From an uncultured Coriobacteriaceae bacterium (GTDB lineage: Bacteria; Actinomycetota; Coriobacteriia; Coriobacteriales; Coriobacteriaceae), in contig CASFXG010000007.1 of NCBI GenBank assembly GCA_949298635.1, positions 1-39,562 on the forward strand: DNA of 39,562 nt, written 5' to 3'. The notes below the pieces were generated by a model. That model worked only from the letters and a program-made list of their open reading frames with translations. It ran no database searches and had not been told where the DNA came from. The stretch's first letter is position 1; each line of letters opens with the position of its first letter. Shown here one piece after another: positions 7,427-15,285 of the stretch. The translations under genes and the position numbers were made by a program.

Positions 7427-8851
7427 ATGATCAGGAACCACCACATAGACGTCATCTGCATCTTCGCGCTCGTACTCGCGACGGGTGCCGCCTGCCTGCT
7501 TGCCTGGGCGGGATCTGTCGGCGTCATCGCACCCGCGCGACCCAACACCTATCTCGACCTCCTCTTCGACGATTCCCGCGTGCACACCGTCAACATCGAG
7601 GTCGAGGACTGGGACGCGTTCATCGCTTCGGCGCCGGAAGAGGAGTACATTCAAGCCGATGTCGTCATCGACGGCGAGCGCATCACGGGCGTGGGGCTGC
7701 GCGCCAAGGGGAACAACTCGGTTGGGCACATCTCACGCCGCGGCCTTTCGCGCTATAGCCTGAAGATCGAATTCGACCACTACGACCGCAACACCACCTA
7801 TCACGGCCTCGATAAGCTCTCGCTCGACGCGGCCTTCCAAGACAACAGCTATCTCAAGAATTACCTCGCCTATGACATGATGCGCTTCATGGGCGTCCCC
7901 GCGCCTGCAACCGCTTTTACGCAGGTCATGGTGAACGGCGAGCCTTGGGGTCTCTTCCTAGCCGTCGAAGACGCTGAAGATGCGTTCGCAGACCGCGTGT
8001 GGGGCGCAGACCACGGCGTACTTTACAAGCCCGATTACCGCTCGCTCGAAGCCGAAAACGCCGACGTCGCCCTGCGCTATGTCGGCGATGACCCTTCGCT
8101 CTACCCTGGGATCTTCGACGAGGCGCAGCTCGATGTAGACGAAGCAGGCAAGCGAAGGCTCATCCGAGCGCTTGAAGGGCTCGCCTCTGGCGAGAACCTC
8201 GAACGCTACGTCGATGTCGACGCAACGCTGCGCTACTTCGCCGTACAGGTCTTCGTCGCGAACCTCGATAGCTACCTGGGAAGCACCGGCCACAACTACT
8301 TGCTCTACGAAAACGCGGGGCGCATCTCGATGCTGCCGTGGGACTACAACCTCGCCTTCGGCACGTATGCGCTCGGCCGCCCGGAGCTCCCCGATGATGT
8401 CGGCACGTATGTGAACCTTCCCATCGACGAGCCGGCCGCGCCCGAGGTACTCGCTGAGCGCCCGCTCTTCACGAACCTTATGGCGCATGAGGAGTACCGG
8501 GCGCGCTACCACGACCATCTCGATGAGCTGGTCGCCAACTACGTTGAGAGCGGGCGCCTATCCGAAACCATCGCCCGTATGCGCGAGCTTATCGCACCCT
8601 ACGTTGCGGAAGACCCCACAGCGTTTTGCACCTACGAGGAATTCCTCGTAGGCGTGGATACCATCGAGATGTTCTGCCTGTTGCGAGCCGAAAGCATACG
8701 CGGCCAGCTCGATGGCGCGATTCCCCCGACGCATGAGGGGCAGCGGGCTGAACCAGGGGCACTCGTCGACGCTTCCGCAATCGCACTCGAGGATATGGGC
8801 GAGCTCGCCGACCTCGACGAGACGGCCGAGACCGGCGAGCGAGACATGTAA
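7427..8851 (+). CDS. CotH-family kinase-like protein
   Basis: CotH proteins are atypical protein kinases that phosphorylate spore-coat and other secreted Ser-rich proteins. The 474-aa product has one N-terminal hydrophobic anchor (VICIFALVLATGAACLLAW). The CotH core follows: GVGLRAKGNNS, RYSLKIEFDHY, GLDKLSLDAAFQDNSYLKN, PATAFTQVMVNGEPWGLFLA and GVLYKPDYRSLE. The metal-binding/catalytic motif LPWDYNLAFG has Asp at about residue 306. The last ~50 residues are acidic. It is the last gene of the repeat-protein/VTC/DUF4956 operon. No sporulation genes are visible, so a spore-coat role is unlikely. An inverted repeat follows 14 nt after the stop. Confidence 0.9.
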   Translation: MIRNHHIDVICIFALVLATGAACLLAWAGSVGVIAPARPNTYLDLLFDDSRVHTVNIEVEDWDAFIASAPEEEYIQADVVIDGERITGVGLRAKGNNSVGHISRRGLSRYSLKIEFDHYDRNTTYHGLDKLSLDAAFQDNSYLKNYLAYDMMRFMGVPAPATAFTQVMVNGEPWGLFLAVEDAEDAFADRVWGADHGVLYKPDYRSLEAENADVALRYVGDDPSLYPGIFDEAQLDVDEAGKRRLIRALEGLASGENLERYVDVDATLRYFAVQVFVANLDSYLGSTGHNYLLYENAGRISMLPWDYNLAFGTYALGRPELPDDVGTYVNLPIDEPAAPEVLAERPLFTNLMAHEEYRARYHDHLDELVANYVESGRLSETIARMRELIAPYVAEDPTAFCTYEEFLVGVDTIEMFCLLRAESIRGQLDGAIPPTHEGQRAEPGALVDASAIALEDMGELADLDETAETGERDM

Positions 8852-8865
8852 AATCACCCCATGTT

Positions 8866-8888
8866 AAAAACCCCTGGGGTTATGTTAC
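8866..8888 (+). repeat. 23-bp inverted repeat, left of tgt
   Basis: The element begins aaaaacccctggggttatg and ends ttac. It matches the minus strand of 10167-10189 at 21 of 23 positions, so identical-type elements in opposite orientation bracket tgt. Internally it contains the palindrome aacccctggggtt and may also terminate the convergent CotH and tgt transcripts. Confidence 0.65.
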
Positions 8889-8911
8889 ATGCCTCAACCT
8901 AGCGGGCCGCT

Positions 8912-10051
8912 CTAGTAATCCGCAGCGGCCGGCGAGTCCATCCATGCGCGCACGAACGCCTCATAGCGACCCTCGATAATGGCCTGACGTGCCCGGCGCA
9001 TGAGGTCGAGCAGGTAGTAGATGTTGTGCATGGAGAGCAGGATGCCGCCGAGCATCTCCTTCTGCGCAACCATATGGCGAATGTGGGCACGGGTGTAGCC
9101 GCCCGTGCAGACGGGGCACGTGCACTGCTCGTCGATGGGACGCGAATCGCGGGCGAAGCGGGCGTTGCGGAAGTTCAGGCGCCCCTCGCTCGAAAACGCC
9201 GTGCCCATGCGACCGGTACGCGTGGGCAGCACGCAGTCGAACATGTCGATACCGCAGGCCACGCCGCGCACGAGCGTAGTGGGGTTGCCGACGCCCATGA
9301 GGTAGCGCGGCTTGGTACGCGGCATGTATTCAGAGGCAAGCGGAGCGAGCGTCTCGAACATGATCTCGTGGCTCTCGCCCACCGAGTAGCCGCCGATGCC
9401 GTAGCCGGGGAAATCTCCCATGTCTTCAAGCCGCTGCAAGCTCTTCACACGCAGGTCGAGATGCATACCGCCCTGCACGATGCCGAAGAGTGCCTGGTCG
9501 GGACGGGTGTGCGCCTTATAGCAGCGCTCCGCCCAACGGCTCGACAAATCGGTCGAGCGCTCGACGTCGCGGCGCTCCACGGGGTAGCCGATGCACTGGT
9601 CGAGCTGCATGCAGATGTCGCTGCCGAGTTTCTGAGCGATCGCCATGTTGTCCTCGGGCGTCCAGAACACATGGCTGCCGTCGTAGTCCGTCGCGATGAA
9701 GCGCACGCCCTCGTTCGTGAGCTTCACGGCGTCCGAGTGGCTGAACACCTGGAAGCCGCCGGAATCCGTGAGAATGGGACCGTGCCAGTTCATGAAGCTG
9801 TGGAGCCCGCCCATCTCGGCGATGAGGTCGGCGCCGGGCCGCATAGCCAGGTGGTACGTGTTCGAAAGGACGATCTGCGCCCCCAGGTCGCGCACGGTCT
9901 CCCACGGGATGCCCTTCACCGTAGCGCGCGTGCCTACCGGCATGAAGATGGGCGTCTCGATGTCGCCGTGCGGGGTATGAAGCACGCCGGCGCGCGCATG
10001 CGTCTTGGGATCTTCGGCGATGATGTCGTAGGTGAAAAGCGATTGATCCAT
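8912..10051 (-). CDS. tgt: Queuine/preQ1 tRNA-ribosyltransferase
   Basis: Tgt exchanges guanine-34 for preQ1 in tRNAs with GUN anticodons. ATG 10051 (MDQSLFTYDIIAEDPKTHAR) follows GAGGG with a 4-nt gap; an upstream in-frame extension to 10144 covers the promoter. Expected motifs are all present: RATVKGI, LSNTYHL, LTDSGGFQVFS, GIGGYSVGE and MGVGNPTTLVRGVACGIDMFDCVLPTR with the catalytic Asp (quoted in part). Zinc ligands are CTCPVC plus a downstream Cys/His. The 379-aa length is normal. It is transcribed alone; queA and queH lie elsewhere in the window on the same strand. Confidence 0.97.
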   Translation of the reverse strand: MDQSLFTYDIIAEDPKTHARAGVLHTPHGDIETPIFMPVGTRATVKGIPWETVRDLGAQIVLSNTYHLAMRPGADLIAEMGGLHSFMNWHGPILTDSGGFQVFSHSDAVKLTNEGVRFIATDYDGSHVFWTPEDNMAIAQKLGSDICMQLDQCIGYPVERRDVERSTDLSSRWAERCYKAHTRPDQALFGIVQGGMHLDLRVKSLQRLEDMGDFPGYGIGGYSVGESHEIMFETLAPLASEYMPRTKPRYLMGVGNPTTLVRGVACGIDMFDCVLPTRTGRMGTAFSSEGRLNFRNARFARDSRPIDEQCTCPVCTGGYTRAHIRHMVAQKEMLGGILLSMHNIYYLLDLMRRARQAIIEGRYEAFVRAWMDSPAAADY

Positions 10052-10093
10052 GGGGCCCTCTATCGGTAGCGTGCGTCTGAACCTGTTAGGTCG

Positions 10094-10110
10094 AGAGGAA
10101 ATCATACCAG
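10094..10110 (-). promoter_or_regulatory. Extended -10 promoter candidate for tgt
   Basis: On the minus strand TGGTATGAT (TATGAT complement at 10101-10106) fits an extended -10 box about 50 nt before the tgt ATG. No convincing -35 is present, which is acceptable for extended -10 promoters. Confidence 0.5.
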
Positions 10111-10166
10111 AAGGCGTCGGCGCCATTGAAGTTGCACGATACATGCGCCAAGGAAGGGATCGTGGC

Positions 10167-10189
10167 GTAAAATAACCCTAGGGGTTTTT
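10167..10189 (-). repeat. 23-bp inverted repeat, right of tgt
   Basis: This is the reverse-complement partner of 8866-8888 (21 of 23 identical), with inner near-palindrome aaccctaggggtt. It sits in the divergent tgt/LUD promoter region and its TAAAAT could also serve as a -10 for the LUD gene. Confidence 0.65.
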
Positions 10190-10217
10190 CGACATTTCGA
10201 CACCAGGGAGGGCTCTG

Positions 10218-10868
10218 ATGGCAGAACGTACCGAGACCGTCCTCGCAGCGTACGAAAAGACCGCAGCGAGCATCATAAAAAAGCTCGAGCAGCACGGCAT
10301 GGAAGGCCATTACTGTGCGTCGCGCGATGAGGCCATTGAGCTCGTGCTGTCCTGGATGAAAGCAGGAGAGTCCGTGACATGGGGCGGCAGCGAGACCTTC
10401 AAGGAGTCGGGCATGAAGGCCGCGCTTGATAACGCGGGCTGCTACCACATGCTCGACCGCACAACGGCTTCGACCCCCGAAGAACAGCGCGAGATGTGGC
10501 GCGACCGCACGAGCGCCGATTGGTTCTTCATGAGCGCGAACGCCCTCACCGTGAACGGCGAGCTCGTGAATATCGACGGCAACAGCGACCGCCTCTCGCT
10601 TCTGCTCCATGGTCCCGCGCACGTGGTGGTGCTCGTGGGCATGAACAAGGTCGTCGCGGACGTGGACGCAGGCTTCAAGCGCATCCGCACCGTCGCCTGC
10701 CCGCTCAACGCCGCGCGCCTGCATACGAACACCCCGTGCGAGCTCACCGGCACCTGCGCGGAATGCCATGCCGCTGGCTGCATGTGCTGCAACATGGTCG
10801 TGACGCGCCACGCCCGCGGCGCCGGACGCGTGCGCGTGGTCATCATCGGCGAGGAACTGGGCTACTAA
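10218..10868 (+). CDS. LUD-domain protein (DUF162, lactate-utilization LutC/YkgG family)
   Basis: The 216-aa product begins MAERTETVLAAYEKTAASII after GGGAGGG. The LUD core is visible: SVTWGGSETFKESGM, WFFMSANALTVNGELVNIDG, NRLSL-like DRLSLLLHGP and VVVLVGMNKVV. The Cys-rich end (CPLNAARLHTNTPCELTGTC, AECH, CMCC) is the family's TPCxxTGxC region. Family members act in L-lactate or related 2-hydroxyacid oxidation with the iron-sulfur partner LutB, but neither lutA nor lutB is adjacent. The stand-alone form is common in anaerobes and its role is unclear. It is divergent from tgt and followed by a GC-rich hairpin. Confidence 0.88.
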   Translation: MAERTETVLAAYEKTAASIIKKLEQHGMEGHYCASRDEAIELVLSWMKAGESVTWGGSETFKESGMKAALDNAGCYHMLDRTTASTPEEQREMWRDRTSADWFFMSANALTVNGELVNIDGNSDRLSLLLHGPAHVVVLVGMNKVVADVDAGFKRIRTVACPLNAARLHTNTPCELTGTCAECHAAGCMCCNMVVTRHARGAGRVRVVIIGEELGY

Positions 10869-10883
10869 CCCGGAGATACAGAA

Positions 10884-10914
10884 CCGGCCGCATCTGCATC
10901 CCAGACGCGGCCGG
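10884..10914 (+). terminator. GC-rich hairpin after the LUD gene
   Basis: ccggccgc (10884-10891) pairs with gcggccgg (10907-10914), and tctg/caga extends the stem inward. It lies 15 nt after the stop codon. No T-tract follows, so termination is only likely. Confidence 0.6.
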
Positions 10915-10983
10915 ACACGGCTTCGGCAAAACGAAGGGCGACACCGCCACTGCGATGCCGCCCCTATGTTCTGTACTTTGGAC

Positions 10984-11195
10984 TCACCCCAAGCATCTCT
11001 TGAACTTCGGCTTTCCTTCCCTGGAAGGAGCCCCGACCGCTATAGATGCCTTCGAGCTGGTCTGCGTATCTTCGTTGGCTTCAATCCATGCTGCGACGGA
11101 GATCAACGGGTTGCTACGGGCATAGACCCCAAAAGCTAAGCCTCAAATCCGCAGGCAACGAGCCCGAACGCTTGCGGTTGATCTTCTAAACCCAT
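10984..11195 (-). pseudogene. Short frameshifted ORF, unrecognised
   Basis: An ATG at 11195 follows a perfect AAGGAGG ribosome binding site with an 8-nt gap. The first frame gives only 19 residues (MGLEDQPQAFGLVACGFEA). Shifting by -1 just before that stop continues as GLAFGVYARSNPLISVAAWI and ends KRCLG at 10984. Base composition here is noticeably less GC-rich than in neighbouring genes. I do not recognise the protein; it may be a decayed mobile-element or orphan gene, or two unrelated frames. The rest of 10869-11330 holds the LUD hairpin and no other gene. Confidence 0.4.
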
Positions 11196-11330
11196 TGGAC
11201 TCGCCTCCTTCGGTCGTCGCTTACTTCTCTGAAGCGACCCTGTCTGTCACTCTCTTTGTTCCCGCTCAAGCAGGCGATAAACAACCAAATACACGTGCTT
11301 CGCCAACGGTAGAAAAGCGTCGGCAAGCGG

Positions 11331-12467
11331 CTACTGCGCGGTAGCAGCCGCGAACTCGGCGAGCACCGACGGGATGTCGATTTGCTGCGGACACACTGCC
11401 GCGCAGCTGCCGCAACCGATGCACGCGCTCGGACGCTTGTCCTCGTCCATGATCTGCAGGCGCATGCGCGAGATGAAGTCGCCGTTACCGGTGAGTTTGC
11501 GCTGGTTGTAGAGGGCAAGCAGATCCGGAATATCGAGTCCCTGGGGGCAGTGGCTCGTGCAGTAATGGCATGCGGTACACGGCACCGTCCCCTGCGCGAG
11601 CATGCCGGCCACAATCTCGTCGAGCACAGCGCGGTCGGCATCGGTGAGCGGCCGCTCCTCCTCGAACGTCGCGATGTTCTCCTTCAGCTGCTCGAAGTTC
11701 GACATGCCGGAAAGCGTCACGCACACCTCGGGGACGCTCTGCACGAAACGGAACGCCCAGGCGACAGGCGTCTCATCCGGGCGCTGGGCTGCGAGCCTCT
11801 CCACATCCTCTGGGGAAAGGTTCGCGAGCTTGCCGCCGCGGACCGGCTCCATGACCCACACGGGCAGCCCGTGTGCGCGGCACAACTCGACCTTGCCCTT
11901 GGCATCCTGGAACTCCCAGTCGAGATAGTTGAGCTGGATTTGGCAGAACTCCATATGCTCGCCGTGCGCCTCGAGGAAGCGCTCCATCACAGGAATGGCT
12001 CCGTGGGTGGAAAAGCCCAAATGGCGAATGCGTCCCGCCTCTTTCTGCTTGAGCAGGTACGGCATGATGCCGTGCGCGGGGTTGAGATACTCGTCGATAT
12101 TGAGCTCGCACACGTTGTGGATAAGGTAGAAGTCGAAGTACTCCATGCCCGTGCGCTCGAGCTGCGCCTCGAAGATCTCCTCGACCTTATCCATGTTCGA
12201 AAGGTCGTAGCCGGGAAACTTCGTGGCGAGGTAGAACGAATCTCTCGGATAGGCGGCGAGCGCACGGCCCATAGCCGCCTCGGACGTGCCGTTATGGTAA
12301 CCCCATGCGGTATCGAAGTAGTTCACCCCATGGTCGATGGCGTAGGCGACCATCTCCTCGGTCGCCGCCTGATCGATCGCGCCGTCGTCCCCGTCCAGAA
12401 CAGGCAGGCGCATCGCACCGAAGCCGAGTGTGGAGAGCTTGCACCCTTGGAAATCCTTATACAGCAT
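11331..12467 (-). CDS. Aldo/keto reductase with C-terminal 2[4Fe-4S] ferredoxin domain
   Basis: The 378-aa protein has an N-terminal AKR barrel (about residues 1-285). Catalytic residues are recognisable in GVNYFDTAWGYHNGTSE (Asp and Tyr), LATKFPGYD (Lys) and FYLIHNV (His). The conserved GKLANL and GMSNFEQLKEN regions follow. The C-terminal ~90 residues carry two cluster motifs, CTACHYCTSHCP and CIGCGSCAAVCP. This fused family is widespread in anaerobes and probably couples carbonyl reduction or oxidation to ferredoxin rather than NADPH alone; the substrate is unknown. It follows the coiled-coil gene by 45 nt on the same strand and may be cotranscribed with it. Confidence 0.93.
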   Translation of the reverse strand: MLYKDFQGCKLSTLGFGAMRLPVLDGDDGAIDQAATEEMVAYAIDHGVNYFDTAWGYHNGTSEAAMGRALAAYPRDSFYLATKFPGYDLSNMDKVEEIFEAQLERTGMEYFDFYLIHNVCELNIDEYLNPAHGIMPYLLKQKEAGRIRHLGFSTHGAIPVMERFLEAHGEHMEFCQIQLNYLDWEFQDAKGKVELCRAHGLPVWVMEPVRGGKLANLSPEDVERLAAQRPDETPVAWAFRFVQSVPEVCVTLSGMSNFEQLKENIATFEEERPLTDADRAVLDEIVAGMLAQGTVPCTACHYCTSHCPQGLDIPDLLALYNQRKLTGNGDFISRMRLQIMDEDKRPSACIGCGSCAAVCPQQIDIPSVLAEFAAATAQ

Positions 12468-12512
12468 GAGATACCCCGTTCCCTCGCGGTCAAAGATTCG
12501 CCGGCAGCAAAA

Positions 12513-13811
12513 TTACCTGTTCAGAAGCACGACGATCGCGACTACAATCGCTACGGCCACGACCACGATACCGACAATCGCGCCGATGAACCTCGTGCGC
12601 GAACCGCGCGTGCGCTCGCGAACCGTCCGCTCCACGCTCGCGAGCTCTTCGACTTCCGCAGCTTGCTGCTCACGCTCGGCGCGATCCGCCTCGAGGCGCG
12701 CGGCGATGGTTTGCGTAACCTCGGGATGTGCATGGATGTCGTTAGCCTCGTCGATGAGGGCTTGGGCGTCGTGTGCTTCTGCCTGTGCATCCTCGGCAGC
12801 CTGCTCTTGTTCGCGCTTCGCCTTCTCCTGCGCGGAAATCTGCTCCTTCATGCCGCGCTGGCGCTCTGCAGCGGCATCCTTCGCCTCGCGATAGGTGTTT
12901 CGCGCCTCATCGGCAGCAGAGCTTACCTCACTGAAGGCAGCTTTCGCCTCCGCCATGGGCTTCTCGGCCTCGGAGGCAGCACGTCGTGCGTACTCGAGCG
13001 CATCGGCAAGCTCGCGCGTGATGCGCGGCAGATCCGCCGTCGCGAGCGCAAGCTCATGCTCGGCATCTGCGATCTCCTGCTCGAGTTCGCCTGAACGCAC
13101 GCTGTAGGCGGCGGAGTTGGCCGAGGGGTTGCGCTGAACCTCCACCTGCTCCTCTTTGAGCATCTTGAGGCGCGCGTCGGCACTTTGGACCGCAGCTTGG
13201 GCGGCGGCGACACCATCCGTCTGCTCGCGCTCGGCCTTCTCGAGATTCTTCTTGGCATCGTCCAGGCGACGCTGCAGACGGGCGCCGTTCTCGCGCGCCG
13301 ACGCCTCGCGCGCCTCCGCGGCATCAAGCGCCGCCTTGAGCCGCTTGTCGGTCTGAGCATCGGCGTCCTTCATCTGCTGAAGCTGCTCTTTCAAGGCGTC
13401 GATCTCTTGTTGGAGGCGATTCTGCTCCTGCACGGCGGCGGAGCCCGCCTCTGCGGCGGCATCGCGACGGGCGGTTTGGTCGGCTATGATCTGCGCGTAG
13501 TTCCCCTCAATCTCGCGGCGGTGCGCAAGCTCCGCCTCCTCGTTCGCGATGGTATCGTCGAGGGTCTCGAGCTGGTCGCGTGCCTCGGCATGCGCCTTGC
13601 GCGCGCTGCGCATCTCGTTCATCGCCGCGGCGCCCGTCGTAAAGAACGAGCCGACCGCCTCCACGGCAGACGCCCCCGCCTCGTGGGAGGCAACCTCGCC
13701 AGGCTCCCCGGCGACGGGTTGCACAGGCGCAGGATTGTCGAAATCGACGGGCTGCAGCCCCTGCTGGAACGTCTGGTCTTCCGCCGTCTGCTTGTTCATG
13801 TCTTCTGCCAT
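12513..13811 (-). CDS. Tail-anchored coiled-coil protein, function unknown
   Basis: ATG 13811 (MAEDMNKQTAEDQTFQQGLQ) follows GGGGGAG. The 432-aa product has a disordered Pro/acidic N-terminus of about 45 residues. Roughly 340 residues of Ala/Glu/Lys/Gln-rich heptad coiled coil follow (for example LETLDDTIANEEAELAHRRE and QEQNRLQQEIDALKEQLQQM). A single C-terminal hydrophobic helix (FIGAIVGIVVVAVAIVVAIV, ending LLNR) completes it. This is a tail-anchored architecture with the coil in the cytoplasm. There are no catalytic motifs and no recognised family, although the composition resembles SMC/TolA-like low-complexity coils. The downstream ferredoxin-type reductase may be cotranscribed. Confidence 0.85.
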   Translation of the reverse strand: MAEDMNKQTAEDQTFQQGLQPVDFDNPAPVQPVAGEPGEVASHEAGASAVEAVGSFFTTGAAAMNEMRSARKAHAEARDQLETLDDTIANEEAELAHRREIEGNYAQIIADQTARRDAAAEAGSAAVQEQNRLQQEIDALKEQLQQMKDADAQTDKRLKAALDAAEAREASARENGARLQRRLDDAKKNLEKAEREQTDGVAAAQAAVQSADARLKMLKEEQVEVQRNPSANSAAYSVRSGELEQEIADAEHELALATADLPRITRELADALEYARRAASEAEKPMAEAKAAFSEVSSAADEARNTYREAKDAAAERQRGMKEQISAQEKAKREQEQAAEDAQAEAHDAQALIDEANDIHAHPEVTQTIAARLEADRAEREQQAAEVEELASVERTVRERTRGSRTRFIGAIVGIVVVAVAIVVAIVVLLNR

Positions 13812-13969
13812 GGTGCACTCCCCCAACGCGCGTGAAGCTTCGGTTCCTTCAATGATATATGCCCATGCGGACACCGCTCGTTGCAATCGAAGTTTTTTCA
13901 CCCGTGTCAACTATCAGCGGTGCCGACGGGACGGCGCGCACGCAACAGCGGGATGTTGCCCCGAGAGGG

Positions 13970-15193
13970 CTATTCGATGAACATCGCGTCGCCGAAACTG
14001 AAGAAGCGGTAGCGCTCCGCAACGGCCTGCTCGTAGGCGTCCATGATCTGATCGCGCGTGGCGAGCGCGGAAACGAGCATCATGAGGGTGGAGCGCGGCA
14101 CATGGAAGTTCGTGATGAGGCCGTCGACCACATGGTAGGTCGAGCCGGGCATGAGGTAGAGGTTCGTCGTGGCGTCTGCGCAGGCAACGATGTCGCCCGT
14201 TCCCGTCACCGTCGCGGCATCCGGCGCGTCCTCGAAACGACGCGCCACGACCGGAGGCTCGCTCACGGGAGCACCAGCCTCCCAGGCGCTCTCGAGCGAG
14301 CGCACGGCCGTCGTGCCTACGGCGATCACGCGATGTCCGGCCGCCTTCGTGGCATGCACGGCGTCGACCACCTCCTGCGGCACGTGGTAGCGCTCCGTGT
14401 GCATGACGTGCTCGGTGGGGTCATCCTCCTCGACGAGACGGAACGTGTCGATGCCAACCTCGAGCTCGACCGTCGCCCAGCCCACGCCCCTCTGCTTGAG
14501 GCGCTCGATGAGCTCGGGCGTGAAGTGGAGCCCGGCGGTGGGCGCGGCGGCGGAATGTTCCTCGCTCATGGCATACACCGTCTGGTACTTCTCAGGGTCG
14601 CCGGCGTAATCCGTGATGTAGGGCGGCAGCGGGACGTGCCCCGCCGCGTGGATCGCCTCATCGAGGGTGCGCGGCTCGCCCGTAGCGTTTTCGCCCTGCG
14701 GCGTGAAGCGCACGAGACGTCCGCCGCGGCTATCGGGCACGAAGTCCACGACCTCGCCCGTAAGCACCACGGGAGCGCTTTCCGGCGCGTGGAGCCCACC
14801 CGCGCGGTACTCGATCACCGCGCCCGGCTTCAAGCGCTTGCCCGGGTTCACGAGGCATTCCCACACGTGCCCGAGCGGGTCGATATCCTCGCGGCGGTTG
14901 AGCAGCAGGGTCTCGGCCACACCACCGGTCTTGGCCTTGCGACCGATAAGGCGCGCCGGCATGACGCGCGTCTCGTTCGCGACGAGCAAGTCGCCCGGCT
15001 CGAGGTAGTCGATGATGTCGAAGAAATGGCGGTGCTCCACGCTGCCACCGGCGTCGAGCGGCACGACGTCGCCCGCGGTCGCGAGCGGCTCGCCGCGGTG
15101 CAGCACGAGCAGACGACAGGAGTCGCGCGGCTCCGCCGGCGCTTGGGCGATAAGCTCCTCGGGCAGGTTGTAATCGAAATCATCGGTGCGCAT
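13970..15193 (-). CDS. queA: S-adenosylmethionine:tRNA ribosyltransferase-isomerase
   Basis: QueA transfers and isomerises ribose from SAM onto preQ1-34 in tRNA, giving epoxyqueuosine. Family motifs are clear: MRTDDFDYNLPEELIAQAPA at the start, SCRLLVLHR, DYLEPGDLLVANETRVMPAR, WECLVNPGKRLKPG, LPPYI, YQTVYA, AAPTAGLHFTPEL, HTERYHVP, GTTAVRSLES, TNFHVPRSTLMMLVSALA and FFSFGDAMFI. The 407-aa length is slightly longer than the usual ~345, from small insertions. The ribosome binding site AAGCGAGG lies inside a long-range helix described at 15194-15274. The upstream TrkA stop is only 92 nt away, so queA is probably reached by read-through from the cation operon. Confidence 0.97.
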   Translation of the reverse strand: MRTDDFDYNLPEELIAQAPAEPRDSCRLLVLHRGEPLATAGDVVPLDAGGSVEHRHFFDIIDYLEPGDLLVANETRVMPARLIGRKAKTGGVAETLLLNRREDIDPLGHVWECLVNPGKRLKPGAVIEYRAGGLHAPESAPVVLTGEVVDFVPDSRGGRLVRFTPQGENATGEPRTLDEAIHAAGHVPLPPYITDYAGDPEKYQTVYAMSEEHSAAAPTAGLHFTPELIERLKQRGVGWATVELEVGIDTFRLVEEDDPTEHVMHTERYHVPQEVVDAVHATKAAGHRVIAVGTTAVRSLESAWEAGAPVSEPPVVARRFEDAPDAATVTGTGDIVACADATTNLYLMPGSTYHVVDGLITNFHVPRSTLMMLVSALATRDQIMDAYEQAVAERYRFFSFGDAMFIE

Positions 15194-15274
15194 GGCTACC
15201 TCGCTTTCCTATTCCGGCTGAATAGCTTAGCACGGATGCGGTCGCGAAACGACCCGTTCTGAAGCGAGGTAGCC
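15194..15274 (-). promoter_or_regulatory. Candidate RNA switch: three-way junction sequestering the queA ribosome binding site
   Basis: On the minus strand, ggctacctcgctt (15274-15262) pairs perfectly over 13 bp with aagcgaggtagcc (15206-15194), which contains the Shine-Dalgarno sequence and abuts the ATG. Two hairpins lie inside: ggtcg/cgacc (15240-15254) and ctattc/gaatag (15209-15225, perfect 6 bp). The layout is an off-state three-way junction. It does not match preQ1 riboswitch consensus motifs I know. A ligand is not evident from sequence; translation control of queA is inference. Confidence 0.6.
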
Positions 15275-15285
15275 GCACGCCACCT

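Noticed and set aside
10869..11330. Insertion-sequence remnant.
   Set aside because: No transposase motif or terminal repeats could be identified; only a broken small ORF and a hairpin are supported.
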